64,000 nt of DNA. Source: Bacillus sp. CH140a_4T (GTDB taxonomy: Bacteria; Bacillota; Bacilli; Bacillales; Bacillaceae_G). A model generated the notes under the pieces. It made no database searches, had not been told where the DNA came from, and saw nothing but the letters and a program-made list of their open reading frames with translations. The stretch covers positions 272,048-336,047 of the forward strand of contig NZ_WBPF01000005.1 in NCBI RefSeq assembly GCF_008923725.1. The letters are read 5' to 3'. Position numbers and translations under genes: made by a program. Positions within the stretch are counted from its first letter, which is position 1, and every line of letters starts with the position of its first letter. Positions 1 to 8,550 of this stretch are shown here, one piece after another.

Positions 1-14
1 AGACTGCAAGAAAT

Positions 15-800
15 TTATCTTTTTAATGTCGCACTTTTTTTACATACAAACAGTGCCATTTCAGTATAAAATGAATCTATTTTATTATTTTCAAATTGAA
101 TATGAAAGAATTCTTGCATTTCAACTGGTGTTTTCATCATACATTCTGTTAACTTCATACGTTTCTGCGAAGGTACATTCATCATATCGCACCACCAGTC
201 AAAATCAAATTTCTTGTCAAAAGTTAGACATGACTGCATTTGCAAACCGTTCTTTTCTAACAAGGCAATCCATTCTGTTTTTTTCAACGCACGTTCATGA
301 CTCGGGTCCCGCTTTTTTTCTATAAAATTATAAAATGTATCGTATTCATTATTTTCCGGTGAAACATTATCTATTAAAATAAACAATCCATTATGTTCTA
401 ACGTACGATTTACTTCATAAATAAACTGAGCTGGATTCGTAAAATGATGTGCTGCAATTCGGCATGTTATCGTATCAAAAGAACGATCAGCAAACGGTAA
501 ACTTTCTGCGTTTCCAGCGATAAAAGATACATTTTCATGTCCATTGCTTACAATGAATTTTTTCGCATTCTCTAACATTTTTTCTGTTAAGTCTAAAGCA
601 ACTACTTCTTGAAACAATGGGGCTAATACATTCGCAACATGCCCACCGCCTGTAGCAATATCAAGAAGACGATTATTATGACGAGACTCTACCTGTTGAA
701 CTACATATTGTAAATCTGGTCCTTTAGCATGAATTTTACTTTTCACATACTTTTCCGCATTATTACCAAACTGTTGTTTTACAAGCTCTTCTTTACTCAT
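15..800 (-). CDS. Class I SAM-dependent methyltransferase (UbiE/YcgJ-like)
   Basis: A 261-residue cytosolic methyltransferase of the Methyltransf_11 type. The SAM-binding glycine-rich motif I (LLDIATGGG) lies at about residues 45-53, the acidic motif II (VVALDL) at about 66-71, and a NAESLPF-SFD motif at about 97-109. The length is normal for UbiE-like proteins of Bacillus. The ATG is preceded by an AGAAGATGA ribosome site. The methyl acceptor cannot be read from the sequence; small-molecule (quinone or arsenic-type) methyltransferases share this fold. It stands alone, with no clear operon partner. Confidence 0.85.
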   Translation of the reverse strand: MSKEELVKQQFGNNAEKYVKSKIHAKGPDLQYVVQQVESRHNNRLLDIATGGGHVANVLAPLFQEVVALDLTEKMLENAKKFIVSNGHENVSFIAGNAESLPFADRSFDTITCRIAAHHFTNPAQFIYEVNRTLEHNGLFILIDNVSPENNEYDTFYNFIEKKRDPSHERALKKTEWIALLEKNGLQMQSCLTFDKKFDFDWWCDMMNVPSQKRMKLTECMMKTPVEMQEFFHIQFENNKIDSFYTEMALFVCKKSATLKR

Positions 801-910
801 TTTATCATCTTCTTTCTATTGTTATTTACACGATTCAGATAACTAATAAGTTCTATTTCATATTTTCAATTCCTCTTTTGGATAGATTATATGCTGCTTT
901 GAAAAAATAA

Positions 911-943
911 AAAAAACCGTAAGAATATATCTCACAGTTTTTT
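911..943 (-). terminator. Intrinsic terminator
   Basis: Inverted repeat with 13-nt arms and a 7-nt loop. Read leftward, all arm mismatches become G-U pairs and the stem is followed by a U tract, so it should end the small transcript that carries the 39-residue ORF just upstream. Confidence 0.7.
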
Positions 944-949
944 AGCTTT

Positions 950-1069
950 CTATATAGTTTCTTTTTCCCTTTCTTCATTTCCTGAAGGTAGGCTACCAAT
1001 AGCATCCGCCGTTACTTCAACTACAAATTCACAAATACCTGCTACTACTTCTCCAATTACTTCATCCAC
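950..1069 (-). CDS. Small ORF, 39 residues, unknown function
   Basis: GTG-initiated ORF encoding a 39-residue acidic peptide (it starts MDEVIGEVVAGICEF). A run of G (AAGGGGG) sits 6-7 nt before the GTG, and a terminator follows the stop codon immediately. The N-terminal two thirds is an amphipathic helix-like stretch of V, I, A and E residues with one Cys; the C-terminus is charged. I do not recognise it. The good ribosome site and terminator argue that it is a real mini-gene. Confidence 0.55.
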   Translation of the reverse strand: MDEVIGEVVAGICEFVVEVTADAIGSLPSGNEEREKETI

Positions 1070-1153
1070 CTTTTTCCCCCTTATTTTATGTAACTTATTT
1101 GTAGTATAGAAGAGAGTAATTGTTTTTAACTATCGGAAAACGTGACAACAACA

Positions 1154-1167
1154 TTACATTTTTGTAA
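1154..1167. promoter_or_regulatory. Palindrome TTACA-N4-TGTAA (copy 1)
   Basis: Perfect 5+5 palindrome about 110 bp before the dead small gene. An identical pair of half-sites is at 1873-1886, at the matching place before the intact copy. Conservation through the duplication suggests an operator, or simply shared ancestry. The binding protein is unknown. Confidence 0.35.
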
Positions 1168-1265
1168 GCTTTTTCAATTTATTTAGCTTCTATTTCCAAA
1201 TATGATTGACTAGCATATAGGCCATCATAAAATTCGATAAGTAACAATGCTCATTGATCAGACGT

Positions 1266-1409
1266 GTAACATTAATTAAAGGTCTATCGTTCTATTCTTT
1301 TCAATTTCATTTCTAAATGTCTGAAGAAAAAGAAAGTGTTTCCGAGAAGATTTATAATTACTTACAGCATAATGTTTTTGAACTACGTATAGAGGAATAC
1401 TCTTCTTAA
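1266..1409 (+). pseudogene. Dead paralogue of the 57-residue gene at 1986
   Basis: This stretch aligns codon by codon with the gene at 1986-2159 (shared ...LIKG.SFY.F...F, MSEE, VSEK.YNYL...). It has an in-frame TAA at 1314-1316 where the other copy reads TTA, and a deletion of about 15 bp that removes the start region; the GAGGAGG ribosome site is also gone. The upstream 100 bp is related too, so the duplication covered gene plus regulatory region. It cannot make the full protein; a 30-residue peptide from ATG 1317 is formally possible but has no ribosome site. Confidence 0.75.
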
Positions 1410-1413
1410 TTTA

Positions 1414-1761
1414 CTAATAATAAAATAGGTCAATATTGATATTTTGCTTTATATATTTATATATTTCTAATTCTGACTTCGTTACTTTCCTTCTATTTAA
1501 TCCGAATTCATTCACATTAATCCATAACCAACCTTCAAACAACTCTTTTCTTAATTGATTAGTTAGAATAATCCCTGATTTAATAGCCTTGTCTTCATGT
1601 AATAACACATATTCCATTTCATTTACTACTAAACATAGGCTTTCCCCCACTAATTCATTTTTACGAAGAAGAAATGTATAAACTTCACCTTGGACTGGAG
1701 TTTTAATTATAAACACATTAGATGGATTTACCTCATATAAATGGATTTCTATTATACTCAC
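1414..1761 (-). CDS. Hypothetical protein, 115 residues
   Basis: Unrecognised soluble protein, with no signal peptide or membrane segment. It is sandwiched, in opposite orientation, between the dead and live copies of a duplicated small gene, whose right-hand upstream region begins about 100 bp beyond its start. The assigned GTG start overlaps its own GGAGG ribosome site (GGAGGTGAGTATAATA), which is too close for normal initiation. The next in-frame codons at good spacing are two ATA codons, so the true start is uncertain. Predicted as alternating strands and short helices only. Confidence 0.6.
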   Translation of the reverse strand: MSIIEIHLYEVNPSNVFIIKTPVQGEVYTFLLRKNELVGESLCLVVNEMEYVLLHEDKAIKSGIILTNQLRKELFEGWLWINVNEFGLNRRKVTKSELEIYKYIKQNINIDLFYY

Positions 1762-1872
1762 CTCCGTTCACTATTTATAATTATAACATTCAAATATAAA
1801 GATTTATTTTAAAGATATGTAAAATACATATTATTTGATTAGGATAAACTATTGGAGACCACAATAATTACA

Positions 1873-1886
1873 TTACAGTTTTGTAA
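1873..1886. promoter_or_regulatory. Palindrome TTACA-N4-TGTAA (copy 2)
   Basis: Same half-sites and 4-nt spacer as copy 1, about 110 bp before the intact 57-residue gene. Confidence 0.35.
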
Positions 1887-1985
1887 AACTTTATAATTTA
1901 TTTAGCTTCTCTTCTTCTATCCTTTGAAACTTCAAGTATGATTCACAAGCATATAGGCCATCATAACATTAGGTAAATACCAATT

Positions 1986-2159
1986 ATGCGAGAGGAGGCG
2001 TGTAAAATATACTACGTAAAACTAATTAAAGGTCAATCATTCTATGCTTTTGATCATCGCTTCTTAATGTCTGAAGAAGAAGAGGTTTCCGAGAAAGTTT
2101 ATAATTACTTACGTCGTAACGAATTTTTCGAAGCACGTAAAGAAGAATTTTCGGCCTAA
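1986..2159 (+). CDS. Small protein, 57 residues (live copy of a duplicated gene)
   Basis: Compact charged protein with the core LIKGQSFYAFDHRF followed by an acidic MSEEEEVSEK segment. Unknown function; I recognise it only as a B. cereus-type small hypothetical protein. Two starts are possible. ATG 1986 has only a weak ribosome site, while a perfect GAGGAGG (1992-1998) lies 8 nt before an in-frame ATA codon at 2007, which would give a 50-residue protein starting (M)YYVKLIKG. A strong terminator follows the stop codon. Confidence 0.6.
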   Translation: MREEACKIYYVKLIKGQSFYAFDHRFLMSEEEEVSEKVYNYLRRNEFFEARKEEFSA

Positions 2160-2165
2160 AGTATA

Positions 2166-2216
2166 AAAAGCATCCAGAAAAATATCATTTACTCGGGATA
2201 TTTTCTTGATGCTTTT
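2166..2216 (+). terminator. Intrinsic terminator
   Basis: Long interrupted stem (AAAAGCATC / GATGCTTTT plus an inner AGAAAAATATC / GATATTTTCT) followed by a T-rich run, just after the small gene. Confidence 0.75.
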
Positions 2217-2451
2217 ATTTTATTTATCCTCACTTTCAATGAATATCTAATCAGAAGTTTTTTACATTTTGATTTACTTATTTTTCATGTATTAACACAT
2301 TGAATTTTTGACAAATCAAAAAGATTGAAATCCACTCATGAAACACGTAATATAGACTCTGACTCTAAAAAAGTTCGTTAATAATAATACATAAAATACG
2401 GAGGTTTTATATACGAGTTTTTCATTTTAAAAGACGGAGAGGTTTTACATT

Positions 2452-3654
2452 ATGTGGCGTAATAAAAATGTTTGGATTGTTTTAATTGGGGAGTTTATTG
2501 CTGGTCTAGGCTTATGGCTTGGTATTCTTGGTAACCTTGAATTTATGCAAAAATATGTCCCTTCTGATTTCATGAAATCCGTTATATTATTTATCGGATT
2601 ATTAGCAGGAGTTCTAGTCGGTCCTATGGCTGGTCGCATTATTGACCAGTATGAAAAGAAAAAAGTTCTTCTATACGCTGGGTTCGGCCGCGTTATTAGT
2701 GTTATTTTTATGTTTTTCGCTATCCAATTTGAAAGCATTGCCTTTATGATTGCATTTATGGTTGCTCTTCAAATTTCAGCAGCATTTTACTTCCCTGCAT
2801 TACAATCTGTAATTCCACTTATCGTACGTGAGCATGAGTTATTACAGATGAACGGTGTACATATGAATGTAGGTACAATCGCTCGTATTGCAGGTACTTC
2901 ACTAGGTGGAATTCTTTTAGTTATAATGAGTTTACAGTATATGTATGCCTTCTCAATGGCAGCGTACGCTTTATTATTCCTCTCAACTTTCTTCCTACAA
3001 TTCGAAGATAAGAAATCAACAACACCAAGTAAACAAGCTACAAAAGATAATAGCTTTATGGAAGTATTTCGTATATTAAAAGGAATTCCTATTGCTTTTA
3101 CAGCACTTATATTAAGTATTATCCCTCTATTATTTATAGCTGGATTTAATTTAATGGTAATTAACATTAGTGAAATGCAACATGATCCAACGATTAAAGG
3201 CTTTATATATACCATTGAAGGTATCGCATTTATGTTAGGGGCCTTCGTTATTAAACGTTTATCTGACCATTACAAACCTGAAAAATCACTATATTTCTTC
3301 GCTGTTTGTACCGCTTTTGCACACTTATCATTGTTCTTTAGCGATATAAAATGGATGTCTCTTACATCATTTGGTTTGTTTGGTTTTAGTGTCGGTTGCT
3401 TCTTCCCTATTATGTCGACAATCTTCCAAACGAAAGTGGAAAAAAGCTATCACGGCCGTCTCTTCTCATTCCGTAATATGTTTGAGAGAGTTATGTTCCA
3501 AATTGTCTTACTTGGTACAGGTTTCTTCTTAGATACGATTGGACTGCAATATATGGTTCTTATCTTCGGAGTTATTTCATTATTAATTATTTTCATATCG
3601 CTATCTAAACAGAAACAATATGAAAAACAACCTTCCCAATCTGCGAATTTATAA
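2452..3654 (+). CDS. MFS family transporter
   Basis: A 400-residue polytopic membrane protein with about 12 hydrophobic segments in two halves separated by a charged loop near residues 182-205 (FEDKKSTTPSKQATKD), the major-facilitator plan. The loop-2/3 motif appears as GRIIDQYEKKK (about residue 61) instead of the textbook GxLaDrxGrR. Likely a drug or metabolite exporter; the substrate cannot be inferred. The ATG has a GGAGAGG ribosome site. It is a single-gene unit closed by a strong hairpin. Confidence 0.85.
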   Translation: MWRNKNVWIVLIGEFIAGLGLWLGILGNLEFMQKYVPSDFMKSVILFIGLLAGVLVGPMAGRIIDQYEKKKVLLYAGFGRVISVIFMFFAIQFESIAFMIAFMVALQISAAFYFPALQSVIPLIVREHELLQMNGVHMNVGTIARIAGTSLGGILLVIMSLQYMYAFSMAAYALLFLSTFFLQFEDKKSTTPSKQATKDNSFMEVFRILKGIPIAFTALILSIIPLLFIAGFNLMVINISEMQHDPTIKGFIYTIEGIAFMLGAFVIKRLSDHYKPEKSLYFFAVCTAFAHLSLFFSDIKWMSLTSFGLFGFSVGCFFPIMSTIFQTKVEKSYHGRLFSFRNMFERVMFQIVLLGTGFFLDTIGLQYMVLIFGVISLLIIFISLSKQKQYEKQPSQSANL

Positions 3655-3661
3655 CATAATT

Positions 3662-3699
3662 AAAGAAGCATGGATCATTAGATTAATCCATGCTTCTTT
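3662..3699 (+). terminator. Intrinsic terminator
   Basis: 14-bp perfect stem (AAAGAAGCATGGAT and its complement) with a short T-rich tail after the MFS gene. Confidence 0.8.
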
Positions 3700-3802
3700 G
3701 TTATATAAAATCTTATTTATTACGCTTATTAAAATTATTTAAAGGAGTACCCCATTTTGCTTTCGAATATAATATATAAATATGGTATATAGGAGGTGCA
3801 AA

Positions 3803-4105
3803 ATGGCTGATGGCATCCAGTTATTTATTATCCTTTTTGTTATATTCGTTATGTTTAGCATCATAAACTTTTTAGCAATTTCCCTATCCCAACATAACTT
3901 TAAAAGAAGAATTGTGGCAGGCTTCCTATTTTTACTGCTAACGCCTATTATTTTTTTGACAACCACGACACTCACTTCTTTATTCAATAACGCTGGTTTT
4001 GGATCAATTAACCTAACCTCTTCTATTGTAAATATGTATATTTTAAACGGCATTGTCATTCTTCTTTCCGCTTCATTTATCTTCAAAAAACAAAATGTAA
4101 AATAG
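3803..4105 (+). CDS. Small membrane protein, 100 residues
   Basis: Three hydrophobic segments (about residues 5-28, 38-62 and 75-94) and a short basic tail (FKKQNVK) indicate a small integral membrane protein. The start is set by a strong AGGAGG site 6 nt before the ATG; an upstream in-frame ATG at 3782 lacks such a site. No family recognised. It is followed by its own terminator. Confidence 0.65.
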   Translation: MADGIQLFIILFVIFVMFSIINFLAISLSQHNFKRRIVAGFLFLLLTPIIFLTTTTLTSLFNNAGFGSINLTSSIVNMYILNGIVILLSASFIFKKQNVK

Positions 4106-4111
4106 CGTACT

Positions 4112-4149
4112 AGGCATGAATCTTATGTAATACAGATTCATGCCTTTTT
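4112..4149 (+). terminator. Intrinsic terminator
   Basis: 11-bp perfect stem AGGCATGAATC / GATTCATGCCT followed by TTTTT. Confidence 0.85.
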
Positions 4150-4281
4150 ATTTTAAAAACCTTACCTTTCCCATTTTTTATATGAAATTAAATAATTCTT
4201 TATAAAAATTTAAACTTTATTTATTATACTAGTCCTATCGTATTCGCACGTTTATTGAAAATGAAAAGAAAGGAGTACAAA

Positions 4282-4644
4282 ATGAAAAAGATTTTATTAA
4301 TTATTCCCACATTCATCGTTCTACTTAGCGGATGTAGCAATAATGATATATACGGTTCTTGGGAAGTCGTTGACAACAAAAATGGGCTTTGCCCTGCCTC
4401 TTATAAATTTGAAACAATTGTAAAAGAAGAAAAGAAAGAAAAAATTGTTCAAAACTTAGTGGAAATGCAAACAACGAAGCAAAAAGAAGATTTATACAAA
4501 GGTTCCTTTGTAAAGGATTCTAATGTGTATCACATTGATTATGGTAACTCCTTTACATCGGATCAAACTTTACAAATTGTCGATGGCAAATTAAACGTAT
4601 ACTTTTATGCAGTTGAAAAATTATGTACATATAAAAAGAAATGA
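4282..4644 (+). CDS. Small lipoprotein, 120 residues
   Basis: Signal peptide II with lipobox LLSGC; the Cys is at about residue 17. The mature part is about 100 residues, charged, with two further Cys that could pair (GLCPAS and KLCTYK). Probably anchored on the outer face of the membrane; function unknown. The start is the ATG 7 nt after AAAGGAG, not the in-frame ATG at 4261. Confidence 0.7.
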   Translation: MKKILLIIPTFIVLLSGCSNNDIYGSWEVVDNKNGLCPASYKFETIVKEEKKEKIVQNLVEMQTTKQKEDLYKGSFVKDSNVYHIDYGNSFTSDQTLQIVDGKLNVYFYAVEKLCTYKKK

Positions 4645-4660
4645 TTACACTTCATATAAG

Positions 4661-4682
4661 ACGCAGAAAATATTTTCTGCGT
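4661..4682 (+). terminator. Intrinsic terminator
   Basis: Perfect near-loopless palindrome ACGCAGAAAAT/ATTTTCTGCGT followed by a T-rich stretch. Confidence 0.7.
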
Positions 4683-4823
4683 TATTTTGTGTTTCTCCTT
4701 GTTTTCCTCCCTCTAAATTTGTCAATCATTTTAATTTTCATAAAAAAATGATAAAATGTAAATATGTGTTTTCAGAATAATTAAATACGCAGAAAGAAAA
4801 CACTGTTTTTAGGAGGGGTTTTG

Positions 4824-6023
4824 ATGACTTACACGTTAGCAACTAGAATGAAAGCATTCCAATCTTCTATATTTAGTGAATTAGGGGCTTATAAAAAAGA
4901 AAAAATTGTAGCAGGTCACAAAATGATTGATTTAAGTATTGGGAATCCTGATATGCCACCTGCTGACTTCGTAAGAGAAGAAATGGTACATACAGCAAGT
5001 GAAAAAGAAAGCTACGGATACACATTAAGTGGTATTCAAGAATTTCACGAAGCTGTAACTGAATATTACAACAACACTCATAACGTTACATTACATGCCG
5101 ATAAAGAAGTTTTATTATTAATGGGTTCACAAGACGGACTCGTTCACTTACCTATGGTTTATGCGAATCCGGGAGATATTATATTAGTTCCTGATCCTGG
5201 ATATACAGCTTATGAAACTGGAATTCAAATGGCTGGTGCAACCTCGTATTACATGCCTTTAAAGAAAGAAAATGAATTCTTACCTAACTTAGCAGCTATC
5301 CCCGAAGATATTGCTAATCAAGCGAAGATGATGATTTTAAACTTCCCAGGAAATCCAGTTCCAGCAATGGCTCATGAAGATTTCTTTAAAGAGGTAATCG
5401 CATTCGCGAAAAAGCATAATATTATTGTTGTCCATGATTTTGCTTATGCTGAATTTTATTTTGATGGTAATAAACCAATCAGCTTCCTCTCTGTACCTGG
5501 GGCTAAAGAAGTTGGAGTAGAAATTAACTCTTTGTCAAAAAGTTATAGTTTGGCAGGTAGCCGTATTGGATATATGATTGGAAACGAAGAAATTGTTCGT
5601 GCGCTTACTCAGTTTAAATCTAATACTGATTATGGTGTGTTTTTACCAATTCAAAAAGCGGCATCAGCTGCACTAAGAAATGGTGCTTCGTTTTGCGAGA
5701 AAAATCGCGGTATTTATCAAGAACGTAGAGACACTTTAGTTGATGGATTCCGCACATTTGGCTGGAATGTCGATAAGCCAGCTGGTAGTATGTTCGTCTG
5801 GGCCGAAATTCCGAAAGACTGGACTTCTATAGATTTCGCTTATGCGTTAATGGATCGTGCGAATGTCGTTGTTACACCAGGTCATGCATTTGGACCTCAC
5901 GGAGAAGGTTTTGTACGTATTGCACTCGTTCAAGATAAAGAAGTGTTACAACAAGTTGTTGAAAACATTAGAAATAGTGGCATTTTTTCTCTTGAAAAAG
6001 TAAATGAATTAGTTAAAAATTAA
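4824..6023 (+). CDS. PLP-dependent class I/II aminotransferase
   Basis: 399 residues of fold-type I. The Schiff-base lysine lies in SLSKSYSLAGSR (K239). The PLP-binding Asp is D205 in VVHDFAYAEF, an Asn-Pro-Gly region is NFPGNPVP (about 173-180), and the substrate carboxylate Arg is in GEGFVRIAL near the C-terminus. Closest in feel to the LL-diaminopimelate/aspartate/PatA-type aminotransferases; the substrate is not determinable here. The ATG sits 7 nt after AGGAGGGG. A 15-nt element with 11 matches to the CodY motif (around 4768) is suggestive only. The FabZ-like gene follows across a hairpin. Confidence 0.85.
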   Translation: MTYTLATRMKAFQSSIFSELGAYKKEKIVAGHKMIDLSIGNPDMPPADFVREEMVHTASEKESYGYTLSGIQEFHEAVTEYYNNTHNVTLHADKEVLLLMGSQDGLVHLPMVYANPGDIILVPDPGYTAYETGIQMAGATSYYMPLKKENEFLPNLAAIPEDIANQAKMMILNFPGNPVPAMAHEDFFKEVIAFAKKHNIIVVHDFAYAEFYFDGNKPISFLSVPGAKEVGVEINSLSKSYSLAGSRIGYMIGNEEIVRALTQFKSNTDYGVFLPIQKAASAALRNGASFCEKNRGIYQERRDTLVDGFRTFGWNVDKPAGSMFVWAEIPKDWTSIDFAYALMDRANVVVTPGHAFGPHGEGFVRIALVQDKEVLQQVVENIRNSGIFSLEKVNELVKN

Positions 6024-6031
6024 TGGTAACT

Positions 6032-6054
6032 CCCCTGCTTAACTGTAGCAGGGG
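6032..6054 (+). terminator. Terminator/attenuator hairpin between two genes
   Basis: 7-bp G+C-rich stem (CCCCTGC/GCAGGGG) with TATTATT after it, just downstream of the aminotransferase stop and 11 nt before the next ribosome site. Confidence 0.6.
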
Positions 6055-6079
6055 TATTATTCATTGGAGGTACTTTCAT

Positions 6080-6478
6080 ATGCATATTAAAGACACACTT
6101 CCCCATCGTTTTCCATTTTTAATGATTGATAAAGTAACCAATGTAAAACATGGTGAGTCCGTTACGGGATATAAACTCATTACAAATAATGAGTGGTTTA
6201 TAAATGATAGTCAAGACCATATGCCTCATATGTTAATTGTAGAAGCACTTGCTCAGCTTAGTGCATTTGTACATCCAAATGACTCTGAAAGTTTAGGCTT
6301 CCTTTCCTCATTAGATGGGGTTGAATTCCACGGAAAAGCATATCCCGGTGATAAACTTGATTTACATTATGAGCTAACTCGCAATCGCCGAGGTTTTATT
6401 CTCGGTACAGGTACTGCAACTGTTAACAATCAGCCGATTGTAACGATAGAAAAGCTATTAATATATCAAGCAGAATAG
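6080..6478 (+). CDS. FabZ-like hot-dog fold protein with altered active site
   Basis: 132 residues resembling 3-hydroxyacyl-ACP dehydratase FabZ. It has PHRFPFLMIDKV at residues 8-19 and the active-site Glu region LIVEALAQL (E55). The GHFP segment that normally supplies the catalytic His is absent: where it should stand the sequence reads FINDSQDHMPHM. It may therefore have lost dehydratase activity, or use His47/His50 instead. The start is the ATG 9 nt after TGGAGG; an upstream frame extension has no ribosome site. Probably acts on acyl thioesters; exact role unknown. Confidence 0.75.
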   Translation: MHIKDTLPHRFPFLMIDKVTNVKHGESVTGYKLITNNEWFINDSQDHMPHMLIVEALAQLSAFVHPNDSESLGFLSSLDGVEFHGKAYPGDKLDLHYELTRNRRGFILGTGTATVNNQPIVTIEKLLIYQAE

Positions 6479-6569
6479 AGACTATGTAATTCTACGGGAA
6501 TCTATCTCCTACAAATTCGTTTCACCAACATGAACAGCGTAAATAAATTACTTGGTTAGGAGCAGGAAA

Positions 6570-7400
6570 ATGGAAAGTACTATCGGTATTGATGCTGGAG
6601 GAACATTAACGAAAATTGCTTATTTGAACGAAAGAAAGCAATTGGTTTTCGAAAAATTTTATTCAAATGAACTAGATAAAATAATAGATTGGCTTAAGAA
6701 AAATACTCGTATAAAACAAATATGTATTACAGGTGGTAAAGCAAAACAATTACAGCAACTACTTTCACACTCATATAAAATAGTAGAACTAAACGAATTT
6801 GAAGCTACTCTTGTAGGTGTACGATACATATTAAAAGAAGAGAGATATGATATAAACAACTTTATTTTAACTAATATCGGTACAGGTACTTCCATTCATT
6901 ACGTTTATAATGACAAATATATTCGAGCTGGTGGAACTGGTGTTGGCGGTGGTACTATTATGGGGCTTTCAAGATTGTTAACAAATATAGATCATTTTGA
7001 AGATGTGATTCCTTTAACAAAAGTTGGCTATAGAAAAGAACTAGATATTACGGTTGGAGATATTTATGGTGGTATTCTCTCTCCTATTGATAATAGCTTA
7101 ACTGCTAGCAATTTCGGAAAAGCTACCAAAACAGATTCAAATTTTAGTAGTGCTGATATACTAGCAACTGTGCAAGGACTTGTCGGTGAAGTCGTTACTG
7201 CATTAAGCCTTCAATTCGCCGAAACAAAAAACATTGACCATATTATTTATATTGGTTCCACTCTATGTAATAACGTACACCTTCAAAATATTATTAGTAG
7301 CTACACAAAATATCAAAATAAAACACCAATCTTTTTACAAGATGGTGGTAATAGCGGTGCGATTGGTGCTTTACTTCATGTTACGAATAAAAAAAGCTGA
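6570..7400 (+). CDS. coaW: Type II pantothenate kinase
   Basis: 276-residue ASKHA-fold kinase with the phosphate-1 motif [10 protein letters not shown] near the N-terminus, GTGTSIH and the glycine loop GGTGVGGGT in the middle. The length and motifs match CoaW of staphylococci and bacilli, which phosphorylates pantothenate at the first step of CoA synthesis and escapes CoA feedback inhibition. B. cereus-group genomes normally also carry type III CoaX, so this may be a second enzyme. The start is the ATG after AGGAGCAGG; the stop codon lies inside the terminator stem. Confidence 0.85.
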   Translation: MESTIGIDAGGTLTKIAYLNERKQLVFEKFYSNELDKIIDWLKKNTRIKQICITGGKAKQLQQLLSHSYKIVELNEFEATLVGVRYILKEERYDINNFILTNIGTGTSIHYVYNDKYIRAGGTGVGGGTIMGLSRLLTNIDHFEDVIPLTKVGYRKELDITVGDIYGGILSPIDNSLTASNFGKATKTDSNFSSADILATVQGLVGEVVTALSLQFAETKNIDHIIYIGSTLCNNVHLQNIISSYTKYQNKTPIFLQDGGNSGAIGALLHVTNKKS

Positions 7401-7417
7401 CACTTGTCAGCTTTTTT
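7391..7417. terminator. Bidirectional terminator between coaW and a convergent pseudogene
   Basis: Stem GCTGAC/GTCAGC with ACTT loop, flanked by A and T runs on both sides so it can serve both strands. Confidence 0.85.
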
Positions 7418-7916
7418 GCAACAGTACTTCAAATTCAATAATTGATTCCCCGTTCTCTCCAATTCGCTCTACACTAATTCTATCAACTACACATTGTAAC
7501 TTTTCAGGGAAACTATGAATTTTCTTAGCTACTTCAGCAGCTAGCTCAGCACTTTCTTTTCTCCCGACTGTTACATGCGGTATGTACGGAATATCTTCTT
7601 TCAAAAATTGTAATAAAGCGCCTGTATACAGCAAATCATGTAATTCTTATATTTGTTTTTGCCCCTTTTCAATTCGTAAAAATAAATATTCCCCTTCATT
7701 CGTAATTTGATTCGCAAATTCAATTTCTATCTCTTGTATCCCTTTTGATAATTTTAGAATATGTAATTTCAGCTCATCATTTGAAATCGAGCTTTCAAAT
7801 GGGAATACAATTGTAATATGCGGTGGGATTAAGCCGAATAAAGGATCATGTTGTTTCCTAATGTCCTCTATTTCATTAATAGACATGTCGTTTAGAAAAA
7901 GTAAAATTGTACGCAT
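7407..7916 (-). pseudogene. 2'-5' RNA ligase/phosphoesterase family gene broken by one in-frame stop
   Basis: A 169-codon reading frame with the two HxTx motifs of the 2H phosphoesterase family (PPHITIVFPF in the first part, IPHVTVGR in the second). A single TAA (7647-7649) interrupts it between ...KGQKQI and ELHDLLYTG...; both halves are in the same frame, so one base change is enough to explain it. The start is the ATG at 7916 after AGGGGATA. The two halves could be made separately (a TTG restart at 7634 has no clear ribosome site), but an active enzyme needs both motifs. Family members act on 2',3'-cyclic or 2'-5' nucleotide linkages. Confidence 0.8.
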
Positions 7917-8002
7917 TTTTATATCCCCTACTTTATCTTTTTTACATTCATAATATTGTATGGTAGCTTGCACTTCAACAAATGATTTCAATTACATATA
8001 AA

Positions 8003-8036
8003 AAGAAAAAACTTCTCAAAAGAAAAGTTTTTTCTT
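8003..8036 (-). terminator. Intrinsic terminator
   Basis: 12-bp perfect A/T-rich stem (AAGAAAAAACTT/AAGTTTTTTCTT) overlapping the stop codon of the CcdC-like gene. Confidence 0.6.
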
Positions 8037-8514
8037 ATAAAGCATGATTATTATTTCCCCGCCAAACTTTCCTAAATTTTATATAACAAGCAATCCTCCA
8101 AGGGATAATATACGAGACAGCAACAACATAAAATAATAAACCTATTGTTTGCTGATCTAAGTCAACAATATATTGTCTTGAACAGTATCTCAAAACGACA
8201 AGTGCAATAAAAGTAATTAAAAAAGTTGCACTTTTTTTCGTATAAATATTCCCATCAGCTCTTCGTTCATAATTTGTTAAAACTATAAGTGGTACGGCGA
8301 GAAAAATTCCAATCGATACTGCTATAACTACTTGTAATATAGCTGGATGTATGGGACCAAAAAACCATAAAACACTCGGTGTTAAAAATACTAATGGCCA
8401 CAAAATACGTAGCCCAGTTCCCTTTATAGGTTTATACATAGATCGATAACGACGCCAGAATATTAGTAGTGCAATGCATAAGAAAACTGTAATGAGTGAA
8501 GATGTGTCTCCCAT
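8035..8514 (-). CDS. CcdC-like membrane protein (DUF1453)
   Basis: 159-residue membrane protein with five or so hydrophobic segments and the KP-x-GTGLRILWPL segment typical of the CcdC/DUF1453 family. In B. subtilis CcdC is encoded near cytochrome c maturation genes, but its biochemical role is not settled. Here it follows the GntR-ABC-permease set by 36 nt on the same strand, so it may be co-transcribed with it. Confidence 0.7.
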   Translation of the reverse strand: MGDTSSLITVFLCIALLIFWRRYRSMYKPIKGTGLRILWPLVFLTPSVLWFFGPIHPAILQVVIAVSIGIFLAVPLIVLTNYERRADGNIYTKKSATFLITFIALVVLRYCSRQYIVDLDQQTIGLLFYVVAVSYIIPWRIACYIKFRKVWRGNNNHAL

Positions 8515-8550
8515 TTGCTATCCTTCTCTCTATAGTAATCTAATACTATT

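Noticed and set aside
4762-4782. CodY-like box before the aminotransferase (TGTTTTCAGAATAAT)
   Set aside because: Four mismatches in 15 to the CodY motif; such sites arise by chance in A/T-rich DNA.
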